11,925 bases of DNA from an uncultured Alphaproteobacteria bacterium (GTDB taxonomy: Bacteria; Pseudomonadota; Alphaproteobacteria; RF32; CAG-239), in contig CALXTG010000178.1 in assembly GCA_944391355.1 (NCBI GenBank), positions 1-11,925 on the forward strand, in the 5' to 3' direction. The notes under the pieces are model-generated. The model worked only from the letters and a program-made list of their open reading frames with translations. It did not search any database and was not told where the DNA came from. The position numbers and the translations under genes are program-made. This document shows, piece by piece, positions 1 through 5,282 of the stretch (positions are counted from its first letter, which is position 1; the number at the start of each line of letters is the position of its first letter).

Positions 1-2
1 AT

Positions 3-665
3 GCAGCCATGCATACTTTGGAACCGCCGGCAATGGAGTTTGGCGCAATAGAATCTCTCGACGACATAAGATACCTGCTTCTGTCCGGTGCCGATTGGAA
101 TAAAATCCAACCGCAGCTCTCTGGCGAGAACTGTCAGCCTCTTTTCAGCCTGTCAATCGCTTATCCTGAAACTTTATCCCGGCTTATCGCCGAATGCCGC
201 AAACTGACACCGGCCGACAAACCGTTCAGTGTTGATAACCAAAACTATTTCCAAAAAACCGCATTAATGTACGCCGCCCAATACGGCTTTATCGACAGTG
301 TTAAAATTTTACTTCAAAACGGAGCAAACATAAACCACCAAACTGCCGAGAGCAATTGTTACTCCGAACACGACTATTTTTGTATACATAATGCCCGAAG
401 AACAGCTTTGATGTATGCTGCCCAGGAAGGCCATTTTGAGATCATAAAATACCTTATCTCTCAAAACGCCGATATTAACATTAGAGATTCTCTGGGAAAA
501 ACAGCTCTTGACTATGCCGCCGGAACGGCAACCAAATATAATCCCCAATTAGCCTCAAAAATTTATGACGGAAGTGTCGTAAGCCGGGAAAAAGGCGTAA
601 AATACCTCTTTACGCGGCAGCAAATCATCGAATTGGAAAAACTGTTAGCGACATCGCAAAAATAG
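3..665 (+). CDS. Ankyrin-repeat protein, 5' end outside window
   Basis: This is the C-terminal part of an ankyrin-repeat protein, a family that usually mediates protein-protein contacts. The reading frame is open to the left edge, and the first in-frame ATG (position 9) has no visible ribosome binding site, so the true start probably lies outside the window. Counting from that ATG, ankyrin helices are visible as TALMYAAQ (residues 84-91), TALMYAAQ (132-139) and TALDYAAG (165-172), each followed by a second helix and a hairpin such as NGANIN or NADIN. A degenerate repeat ending SGADW sits near residues 20-30. About 20 residues rich in Cys, His and Tyr interrupt the array between the first two clear repeats. 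No signal peptide or catalytic domain is visible. The partner is unknown; such proteins are frequent in host-associated alphaproteobacteria but not restricted to them. Confidence 0.8.
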   Translation, partial: AAMHTLEPPAMEFGAIESLDDIRYLLLSGADWNKIQPQLSGENCQPLFSLSIAYPETLSRLIAECRKLTPADKPFSVDNQNYFQKTALMYAAQYGFIDSVKILLQNGANINHQTAESNCYSEHDYFCIHNARRTALMYAAQEGHFEIIKYLISQNADINIRDSLGKTALDYAAGTATKYNPQLASKIYDGSVVSREKGVKYLFTRQQIIELEKLLATSQK

Positions 666-844
666 CATTTTATTTACAAGGTTGTTTTCCGCCATTTTTA
701 CCCTGCTGCAACGGAGGGGTTACTCTCGTTGCGCTCGAGACAGGCGCTCATTCGCTCCGCTCACCGGCGTTCTCCCGCCCGCCTTTCGCTGGTAGTCGAA
801 CCCACTCCCTCGTGGATTCAAATCCGCCGGTACTCAACATAAAT

Positions 845-873
845 AAATACCACCCGCTAATGGGATGGTATTT
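845..873. repeat. Imperfect inverted repeat, possible terminator
   Basis: AAATACCA (845-852) pairs with TGGTATTT (866-873). Two further C-G pairs form after one C/A mismatch, around a loop near 856-862. On the minus strand it lies immediately downstream of a tRNA-3'-end-like block (879-893), the same arrangement as the real tRNA and its terminator at 1042-1083. It may be a duplicated terminator. T-runs on both sides are short. Confidence 0.4.
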
Positions 874-878
874 GTTTA

Positions 879-893
879 TGGCGTACCCGGAGG
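879..893 (-). repeat. 15-base copy of tRNA-Arg 3' end
   Basis: The 15 bases at 879-893 are identical to 1088-1102, the 3' end of tRNA-Arg(CCG) including its encoded CCA. Identity stops exactly at the CCA on one side and after a few T-stem bases on the other. Duplicated tRNA 3' ends are the usual footprint of tRNA-targeting integration, so this may be an old attachment-site remnant. At this length a partial tRNA duplication is equally possible. Confidence 0.5.
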
Positions 894-903
894 AGGCGCT
901 AAG

Positions 904-933
904 TAAAATTAACCGCTGTTCCGGTTAATTTTA
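904..933. repeat. Perfect 12-bp hairpin
   Basis: TAAAATTAACCG (904-915) is the exact reverse complement of CGGTTAATTTTA (922-933), with a six-base loop. The T-rich arm is followed by ATCT on the plus strand, so it could act as a weak terminator for the ankyrin gene, about 240 bases upstream. It could equally be a remnant of a mobile palindromic element. Confidence 0.45.
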
Positions 934-1041
934 TCTGCAAGCTCTCTGTAACATCTTAATGAGTGAGGGAAACGAAAGTGACCGAAACGAATTTAGATAC
1001 CAGAGAACGAACCCGGGGTTCGCCCCTCTCGGGAAGCCATA

Positions 1042-1083
1042 AAAACATAAAACCCCGCCTTCACGGCAGGGGTTTATGTTTTT
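1042..1083 (-). terminator. Terminator of tRNA-Arg, probably bidirectional
   Basis: A long hairpin with a GC-rich core (ACCCCGCC against GGCAGGGGT) is flanked by complementary A-rich and T-rich arms (AAAACATAAA and TTATGTTTT). It begins five bases beyond the encoded CCA of the minus-strand tRNA and gives a T-tract on both strands. The position is that expected for an intrinsic terminator of the tRNA transcript. Confidence 0.75.
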
Positions 1084-1087
1084 AATC

Positions 1088-1164
1088 TGGCGTACCCGGA
1101 GGGATTCGAACCCACGACCCTCGGCGTCGGAGGCCGATACTCTATCCAGCTGAGCTACGGGTAC
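1088..1164 (-). tRNA. tRNA-Arg (anticodon CCG)
   Basis: Read on the minus strand, this 77-nt segment folds as a canonical tRNA. The acceptor stem is GTACCCG/CGGGTAC with discriminator G and an encoded CCA (complement of 1088-1090). The D-arm contains TAGCTCAGCTGGATAGAG, the anticodon stem is TCGGC/GCCGA around loop CTCCGAC, and the T-arm contains GGTTCGAATCC. The seven-base loop places CCG at positions 34-36, so it decodes arginine CGG codons. A promoter-like pair lies just upstream (1187-1214) and a strong terminator just downstream. The same 3' end is duplicated at 879-893. Confidence 0.95.
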
Positions 1165-1186
1165 ATCTGATAACACAGCTATATCT

Positions 1187-1214
1187 ATAATATTTATTCG
1201 CAATACTCAAGCAA
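1187..1214 (-). promoter_or_regulatory. Putative promoter of tRNA-Arg
   Basis: On the minus strand a -35-like TTGCTT (complement of 1209-1214) and a -10-like TATTAT (complement of 1187-1192) are separated by 16 bases. They lie about 22 bases before the mature tRNA 5' end, leaving a short leader for RNase P to remove. This is a match to the housekeeping consensus by eye only. Confidence 0.45.
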
Positions 1215-1305
1215 AATTTTTGCCCAATATCCAAATAAAAGAAAACTCCCAATAAATGTATCAGCCTCCGGCTGGACGAATTTTAGACTATAAGAACTTT
1301 TTCTC

Positions 1306-1334
1306 TTGACTTTTATACAGATACTCGTTATTAA
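1306..1334 (+). promoter_or_regulatory. Putative housekeeping promoter of rpmB
   Basis: TTGACT (1306-1311) and TATTAA (1329-1334) are separated by 17 bases, a near-consensus sigma-70-type promoter. The predicted transcription start falls around 1341, giving a leader of roughly 28 bases before the rpmB start codon, with AAGG at 1357-1360 as the ribosome binding site. Confidence 0.6.
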
Positions 1335-1368
1335 CAAGCAACAAGTTTACAGAAATAAGGATAATACA

Positions 1369-1653
1369 ATGGCTAAAAAATGTGACATCACAGGCACAGG
1401 CGTCATGAGCGGTAACAATGTCAGCCACGCTAACAACAAAACCCGCCGTCGTTTTCTGCCGAATTTGCAGGTTGTTTCTCTGTTGAGCGAAACCCTGGGC
1501 AAAATCTTCAAACTCAAAGTCTGCTCCAAGACTCTGCGTTCAATTGAGCACAACGGCGGTTTAGACGCCTATTTGGAATCCACTTCCAATACCAAGCTCA
1601 CCGAAGAAGCTAAAAAAATCAAAAAAACCATCCGTAAAGCTAAAAACAAATAA
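1369..1653 (+). CDS. rpmB: 50S ribosomal protein L28
   Basis: This 94-residue basic protein is L28, a structural component of the large ribosomal subunit. It starts MAKKCDITG and contains the family pattern GNNVSHANNKTRRRFLPNLQ near residues 16-35, followed by a Lys-rich C-terminus, as in alphaproteobacterial L28. The start at 1369 is chosen because the protein then begins as L28 homologues do and AAGG lies eight bases upstream. A longer in-frame extension upstream would overlap the promoter and has no L28-like sequence. The gene stands alone, with its own promoter at 1306-1334 and a strong terminator just after the stop. Confidence 0.96.
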   Translation: MAKKCDITGTGVMSGNNVSHANNKTRRRFLPNLQVVSLLSETLGKIFKLKVCSKTLRSIEHNGGLDAYLESTSNTKLTEEAKKIKKTIRKAKNK

Positions 1654-1670
1654 TAAAAAACAGCTTTATT

Positions 1671-1702
1671 AAAAACCTCTCATTTAAGTGAGAGGTTTTT
1701 TT
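1671..1702 (+). terminator. Intrinsic terminator of rpmB
   Basis: AAAAACCTCTCA (1671-1682) pairs with TGAGAGGTTTTT (1689-1700) around a six-base loop and continues into a T-run. It lies about 20 bases after the rpmB stop and separates it from dnaB. Confidence 0.85.
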
Positions 1703-1756
1703 ATCCCCGCAATCCCCATAATCCACAGCCTGTGCAAAAATAAAAATTTAATCCCT

Positions 1757-1785
1757 TTGTCTTTTGTAAAAATATTGTTTATAAG
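1757..1785 (+). promoter_or_regulatory. Putative promoter of the dnaB cluster
   Basis: TTGTCT (1757-1762) and TATAAG (1780-1785) are spaced by 17 bases, about 45 bases before the dnaB start. No other promoter-like pair is obvious between the rpmB terminator and dnaB, so it may drive the whole dnaB-ycgN-ycgN-peptidase cluster. Confidence 0.4.
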
Positions 1786-1830
1786 GAAGCATAATTTTTA
1801 CAATTTCATAACACGGATACTTCTGGAACT

Positions 1831-3303
1831 ATGGAAATCGATTCTTCAAAACTCCCACAAAACCTTGAAGCCGAACAAGCTCTTCTCGGCGCCATTCTTG
1901 CCAACAACAAAGCTTTTGAAAAAGTTTCGGAGTTTCTGAAACCGCAGCATTTCGCCGACGCGATACATTCCAAAATCTTTGAGGTCATTGCCAAACTGAT
2001 CCAGCGCGGCCACGTCGCCGATGTCATCACCCTGAAGAACTACTTTGAGCAGGAAGGCAGCCTCAATGAGGTCGGCGGACACAAATATCTGGTTAAACTG
2101 GCCGAATGCGCCACCCCTTTAACCAATGCCGAATATTACGCTCAGTTTATCTATGACAAATATCTGCGCCGCGAACTGATTGCCACCGGCTTTGACATCG
2201 TCAACAACGCCACCGTCGAAGACCTCGATTCGGACGCCTCGGAGCAAATCGAAACCGCCGAAAAAAGACTCTTTGACCTTGCCAATCAGGGTGACAGCCG
2301 CGGCGGCTTTGTCGAGTTTCCCGAAGCGCTGGCCTCATCGCTTTCCAATATTGAAAAAGCCTATCAGAAAGAAGGCAAAATTTCCGGCATTCCTTCCGGA
2401 CTCGACGACCTTGACCGCAAGACCGGCGGCCTTAACGACTCCGACCTGATTATTCTGGCCGGACGTCCCGCCATGGGCAAAACCGCTCTGGCCACCAATA
2501 TCGCTTATAACGTCGCCGAATATATGTCCCGCGCCAAAGATATGGACAGCCATTCCCGCGGCGTTGCCTTTTTTTCGCTGGAAATGTCCGCCGACCAGCT
2601 TGCCACCCGTATTCTCTCCAGCGCCGCCGGAATTTCCTCGCACAAAATGCGCAACGGCGACATCGACAACGCCGAGTTCACCCGCATTGCCGCCGCTGTC
2701 CGCGAATTGGAAAGCATTCCTCTCTACATTGACGACACTCCCGGCCTTAACATCAACACGATCCGCACCCGCGCCCGCCGCCTTAAACGCAACAAAGGGC
2801 TGGGACTGATTGTTATTGACTATATTCAACTGATTGTCGGCTCCGGCAGCAAAAAGACCGAAGGCAACCGTGTGCAGGAACTCTCCGAAATCTCCCGCGG
2901 CCTTAAGATTCTGGCCAAAGAACTCAAAGTTCCGGTTATTGCCCTTTCCCAGCTGAACCGCGGTGTTGAACAGCGTGACGATAAACGGCCGGTTATGTCC
3001 GACCTGCGTGAATCCGGGTCTATTGAGCAAGACGCCGATATTGTTATGTTTGTCTTCCGCGAAAATTACTATATTCAAAACGAAGAACCGAAGATTAAAG
3101 CTTCGGAAACCCCTGATCATTTCCAAAAACGCGTTGAAGAATGGCAGGAACGCATCCGCCAGACGCAATATATCGGCGAAGTCATCATCGGTAAACAACG
3201 CCATGGCCCGACCGGCACCGTCCAACTGTCCTGGAACGGCGACTTTGCCCAATTCGGAAACCTTGCCAAAGAAGATTACCTGCCGGAGCGTATCGGAGAT
3301 TAA
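1831..3303 (+). CDS. dnaB: Replicative DNA helicase DnaB
   Basis: This 490-residue protein is the hexameric replicative helicase that unwinds DNA 5'-3' ahead of the replisome and recruits primase. Its N-terminal domain (about 8-110, NLEAEQALLGAIL) contacts primase and joins by a linker to the RecA-like motor. Walker A is GRPAMGKT (211-218), SLEM (249-252) carries the glutamate near the nucleotide, Walker B is LIVIDYIQL (326-334), SQLNRGVEQR (373-382) and DLRESGSIEQDAD (391-403) are typical DnaB motifs, and KQRHGPTG (455-462) is the arginine-finger region. Length is normal and no intein is present. The start fits the family N-terminus, although only a short TGGA near the ATG serves as ribosome binding site. 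One base separates its stop from the next gene, implying co-transcription. Confidence 0.97.
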   Translation: MEIDSSKLPQNLEAEQALLGAILANNKAFEKVSEFLKPQHFADAIHSKIFEVIAKLIQRGHVADVITLKNYFEQEGSLNEVGGHKYLVKLAECATPLTNAEYYAQFIYDKYLRRELIATGFDIVNNATVEDLDSDASEQIETAEKRLFDLANQGDSRGGFVEFPEALASSLSNIEKAYQKEGKISGIPSGLDDLDRKTGGLNDSDLIILAGRPAMGKTALATNIAYNVAEYMSRAKDMDSHSRGVAFFSLEMSADQLATRILSSAAGISSHKMRNGDIDNAEFTRIAAAVRELESIPLYIDDTPGLNINTIRTRARRLKRNKGLGLIVIDYIQLIVGSGSKKTEGNRVQELSEISRGLKILAKELKVPVIALSQLNRGVEQRDDKRPVMSDLRESGSIEQDADIVMFVFRENYYIQNEEPKIKASETPDHFQKRVEEWQERIRQTQYIGEVIIGKQRHGPTGTVQLSWNGDFAQFGNLAKEDYLPERIGD

Positions 3304-3304
3304 C

Positions 3305-3682
3305 ATGAAAAAACCGCAGGACTACACGCCGGAAGAATGGGAAAATATCTGCACGCGCTGCGGCAAATGCTGCCTGTTGAAACTGCAGGACGAAGAAACT
3401 GACGAAATTTATTATACCGATGTCATCTGCCAATATTATGACGCCGAAACCGGAAGCTGCCGCGAATATCAAAATCGCTGCACGCTGGTTCCCGAATGCC
3501 TGAAGCTGACACCGGAAAATGTTGATAAAATTTCCTGGATGCCGCCCTCCTGCGCCTATCGCCGCCTGTTTGAGAAGAACCCTAAACCGGCAGGCCGGTC
3601 GGTCAAAGGCCGCTGTGTCAGCGAACTGCTGGTCAACCCCGATGAGCTTGAAGACCATATCATTGACTGGGAAGACTTATGA
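3305..3682 (+). CDS. YcgN/YkgJ-type CxxCxxCC cluster protein, short paralogue
   Basis: This 125-residue cysteine-rich protein resembles the YcgN (UPF0260) group of CxxCxxCC proteins, thought to bind zinc or an iron-sulfur cluster; their function is not established. The signature C-x2-C-x2-CC is at residues 16, 19, 22 and 23, after the typical PEEW lead-in. Further cysteines are at 42, 52, 59, 65, 83 and 104, including the SCAYR motif. Compared with the next gene it lacks about 25 N-terminal residues and the segment with the WHPL motif, but keeps the C-terminal HIIDWEDL. It begins one base after the dnaB stop. The same frame is open far upstream inside dnaB, but that stretch is dnaB read out of frame. 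Its end overlaps the next gene by ATGA, suggesting translational coupling. Confidence 0.85.
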   Translation: MKKPQDYTPEEWENICTRCGKCCLLKLQDEETDEIYYTDVICQYYDAETGSCREYQNRCTLVPECLKLTPENVDKISWMPPSCAYRRLFEKNPKPAGRSVKGRCVSELLVNPDELEDHIIDWEDL

Positions 3683-4170
3683 ACATGACAGATAACACGG
3701 AATTCGACCCGCAAACCCGCTTTGAGCAAGACTATGAGCCGGAATTCTGGAAGAAAAAAACTTTAGAACAAATGACCCCGACCGAATGGGAATTGCTTTG
3801 CGACGGCTGCGGCAAATGCTGTCTCAACAAAATCGAAATCAAAGGCAAAATACGCTTTACCAACGCCCGCTGCCGTTTCCTTGACTGCCAAAACTGCCTC
3901 TGCGGTATTTACGAGCACCGCTTTGAATTCGTCGACGACTGCCGCAGCATCGACTCGGCGGCGGTTCGGGACAAGCCCCGTTGGCTGCCCAAAACCTGCG
4001 CTTACTGGCTTCTTGACAACGGCTATGACCTGCCCGACTGGCATCCGCTGATAACCGGCCGCGCCGCATCGATGCACGAAGCCGGACAATCCTTGCAAAA
4101 CCGACCGTTAATATCTGAAACCGAGGTAAAAAACTATGAAAATCACCTTGTTGACTGGCCGGACCTTTGA
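3679..4170 (+). CDS. ycgN: YcgN family (UPF0260) CxxCxxCC protein
   Basis: This 163-residue protein matches the E. coli YcgN pattern throughout. The N-terminal FWKKKTLEQMTPTEWELLCDG leads into C-x2-C-x2-CC at 41, 44, 47 and 48. YEHRFEFVDDC lies near 78-88, WLPKTCAYWLL near 102-112, DLPDWHPLITG near 117-127, and a C-terminal NHLVDWPDL closes the chain. The cysteines probably bind a metal or iron-sulfur cluster; no biochemical role is established for the family. The start shares ATGA with the stop of the preceding paralogue; an alternative ATG lies two codons later. The two tandem copies have diverged strongly, arguing against recent duplication. The next gene overlaps its last 35 bases. Confidence 0.9.
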   Translation: MNMTDNTEFDPQTRFEQDYEPEFWKKKTLEQMTPTEWELLCDGCGKCCLNKIEIKGKIRFTNARCRFLDCQNCLCGIYEHRFEFVDDCRSIDSAAVRDKPRWLPKTCAYWLLDNGYDLPDWHPLITGRAASMHEAGQSLQNRPLISETEVKNYENHLVDWPDL

Positions 4171-4846
4171 CTTGCAGCAGGCTGTCGGAAGCGATGTTAA
4201 AATCGTTACCTCACCCCGCGCCAAAAGACTGACATTACGCATTGACGCCGGCAGCCGGCTGGCGGTATTGACCTTACCGCCGCGCTGTTCCCGGCAAACC
4301 GCTTTAGATTTTGTTGAACGGCACCGCGTTTGGATTGACAGCAATCTGCGCAATCTTCCCGAAAGCGTCACTTTTCGGGACGGCGAAATTATTTCGATTC
4401 TCGGCCGCGAATATCAAATCTGTCATTGTCCGCAAAATCGCAGCGGAACAAAACTTTCTGAGAATCGCCTTGAAGTTTCCGGACAAAAAGAGTTTCTGCA
4501 TCGCCGGGTTAAAGATTTTCTGAAAAAGCTCGCCGCCGAACAATTCAGAATCCGATCTCAACAAAAAGCCGCCCTGCTCGGCTGCAAAGTAAACAACGTC
4601 ACGATTAAAGATACCAAATCCCGCTGGGGCAGCTGCTCGACCCGCAGCAACATCAATTATAACTGGCGGGTTATCCTTGCCCCAGAAGTTGTCATTGATT
4701 ATTTGATTTCCCACGAAGTAGCCCATCTTAAACATCCCGACCACTCGCGCAATTTCTGGAACTGCGTCCGCAGCCTCTGCCCCGACTGTGCCCAGGGCCG
4801 CCTCTGGCTCCGCCGCCACGGCAAAGAATTATTTAAATATCTGTGA
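4136..4846 (+). CDS. YgjP-like (DUF45) zinc metallopeptidase family protein
   Basis: This 236-residue protein belongs to the DUF45/YgjP group of M48-like zinc metallopeptidases. The metal-binding motif is H193-E194-x2-H197 within SHEVAHLKHPDHSRNFW, where H203 is the likely third ligand and E194 the catalytic base. Upstream, the characteristic DTKSRWGSCSTR and NINYNWRVILAPEVVIDYLI (about 159-191) are intact. The N-terminal third is a basic SPRAKRLTLRIDAG region typical of the family. No signal peptide or membrane segment is seen, so it should be cytoplasmic; substrate unknown. GAGGT at 4123-4127, eight bases before the ATG, supports the start although the gene overlaps ycgN by 35 bases. It is the last gene of the dnaB cluster, and no clear terminator follows. 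Confidence 0.9.
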   Translation: MKITLLTGRTFDLQQAVGSDVKIVTSPRAKRLTLRIDAGSRLAVLTLPPRCSRQTALDFVERHRVWIDSNLRNLPESVTFRDGEIISILGREYQICHCPQNRSGTKLSENRLEVSGQKEFLHRRVKDFLKKLAAEQFRIRSQQKAALLGCKVNNVTIKDTKSRWGSCSTRSNINYNWRVILAPEVVIDYLISHEVAHLKHPDHSRNFWNCVRSLCPDCAQGRLWLRRHGKELFKYL

Positions 4847-4917
4847 CAAAAATCCCCCGTTCTTTAAATCTGTTTAGACAGAAAGTAAGATTACGCTAAA
4901 TATGTTATTAACATATG

Positions 4918-4946
4918 TTGATTAGAATAGGAAAGTATGATGATAT
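4918..4946 (+). promoter_or_regulatory. Putative promoter of flagellin A
   Basis: TTGATT (4918-4923) and TGATAT (4941-4946) are separated by 17 bases. The equivalent position of the second flagellin leader has TTGTTT-17-TATAAT-like TAATAT with the same spacing, which supports the assignment. No sigma-54 (GG/GC) or clear flagellar sigma-28 site was seen. A start near 4953 would place the structured element inside the transcribed leader. Confidence 0.45.
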
Positions 4947-4978
4947 ATTTCTATTGTTATAGTTTGACTTATTTTTAT

Positions 4979-5066
4979 TGTCATGTTCGGACTTGATCCG
5001 AACATCCAGGTCAACAATAAGGCTAATTTATCGACCTGGATTCTCCGGTCAAGCCGGAGAATGACA
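4979..5066. repeat. Palindromic four-way-junction element, copy A
   Basis: These 88 bases partition completely into paired arms. The outer stem is TGTC (4979-4982) with GACA (5063-5066). Hairpin 1 is ATGTTCGGA/TCCGAACAT (4983-4991, 4997-5005) with loop CTTGA. The middle stem is CCAGGTC/GACCTGG (5006-5012, 5033-5039) around a 20-base AT-rich loop. Hairpin 2 is ATTCTCCGG/CCGGAGAAT (5040-5048, 5054-5062) with loop TCAAG. No unpaired base remains at the junction. Dispersed GTCAT...ATGAC palindromes of this style are common in alphaproteobacterial genomes, so it may be a small non-autonomous repeat family. Its conserved place between promoter and start in two flagellin leaders suggests a retained or adopted role. 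Confidence 0.8.
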
Positions 5067-5132
5067 AGTAAGGGAAATAGGTTGAGTCCTAATGGCAGTA
5101 CAGGGAAAACAGAATAACAAAAGGCCGAGAGA

Positions 5133-5282
5133 ATGTCGGGAATATCGTTAACAGCGTCATTTTTTTACTGTCATCCTGAAGACCAGTCCCCACTGGAACT
5201 GGTACATTCAGGATCCACAGACCGCAGCGAAGCTGTCCTTATTATGGAGATGCTGAACCAAGTTCAGCATGACGGGAAATGA
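5133..5282 (+). CDS. Orphan flagellin start forming a 49-codon upstream ORF
   Basis: An ATG at 5133, in the same context as the start of the second flagellin (AAAGGCCGAGAGA upstream), encodes MSGISLTAS, the first nine residues of that protein. It then runs out of flagellin sequence into a palindromic element and continues for 49 codons to a TGA at 5280-5282, which overlaps the flagellin A ATG at 5279 as ATGA. It is either a relic of a truncated flagellin start or a translated upstream ORF coupled to flagellin A. The peptide after residue 9 has no recognisable family. Confidence 0.45.
   Translation: MSGISLTASFFYCHPEDQSPLELVHSGSTDRSEAVLIMEMLNQVQHDGK
5169..5274. repeat. Related palindromic element, copy C
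   Basis: This segment has the same plan as the two leader elements: an outer GTC/GAC (5170-5172, 5271-5273), a first hairpin ATCCTGAA/TTCAGGAT (5173-5180, 5207-5214) with an inner ACCAGT/ACTGGT pair (5182-5187, 5198-5203), a weakly paired middle part with ACAG...CTGT, and a second hairpin ATGCTGAAC/GTTCAGCAT (5250-5258, 5262-5270) with loop CAA. The stem sequences differ from copies A and B. It sits between the orphan start and the true start of flagellin A, and its second hairpin ends eight bases before the ATG. Confidence 0.65.

Larger units (their letters stand above)
666..1087. other. Gene-free structured intergenic region
   Basis: No convincing coding region is present in these 420 bases. 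They contain inverted repeats at 845-873, 904-933 and 1008-1022, a terminator hairpin at 1042-1083, and short stretches resembling the 3' half of the adjacent tRNA-Arg at 791-812, 811-839 and 879-893. The mixture looks like debris from tRNA-associated duplication or an old integration event. No integrase remnant is visible. Confidence 0.5.
4875..5159 (+). repeat. Flagellin leader repeat, copy A
   Basis: This stretch upstream of the first flagellin aligns along its whole length with 11555-11843 upstream of the second. It begins at TAGACAGAAA, contains a promoter-like pair, a conserved GTTTGACTTAT, the four-way-junction element, a conserved block from about 5092 (ATGGCAGTA) to 5132, and a nine-codon flagellin start (5133-5159). 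Similarity between the copies resumes at 5306, inside the flagellin gene proper. Copy A is split by a 146-base segment that copy B lacks. Confidence 0.85.

Noticed and set aside
931..1203. Minus-strand ORF of 90 codons across the tRNA-Arg gene
   Set aside because: It reads through the tRNA and its terminator, and part of it is simply translated tRNA sequence (RVSASDAEGRGFESLRV is a frequent artefact of this kind).
1306..1368. Upstream extension of rpmB
   Set aside because: It starts on the -35 element and adds 21 residues absent from L28 proteins.
2963..3304. Upstream extension of the first CxxCxxCC protein
   Set aside because: The frame is open but lies inside dnaB out of frame; family similarity begins at the ATG at 3305.
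2335..3306. Long antisense ORF of 323 codons opposite dnaB
   Set aside because: It mirrors the codon bias of dnaB, shows Gly/Ala/Phe-rich low-information sequence without any family motif, and the sense strand is an unmistakable DnaB.
5092..5151. A 19-codon ORF overlapping the orphan flagellin start
   Set aside because: The equivalent frame in the second leader hits a stop after three codons, so it is not conserved.
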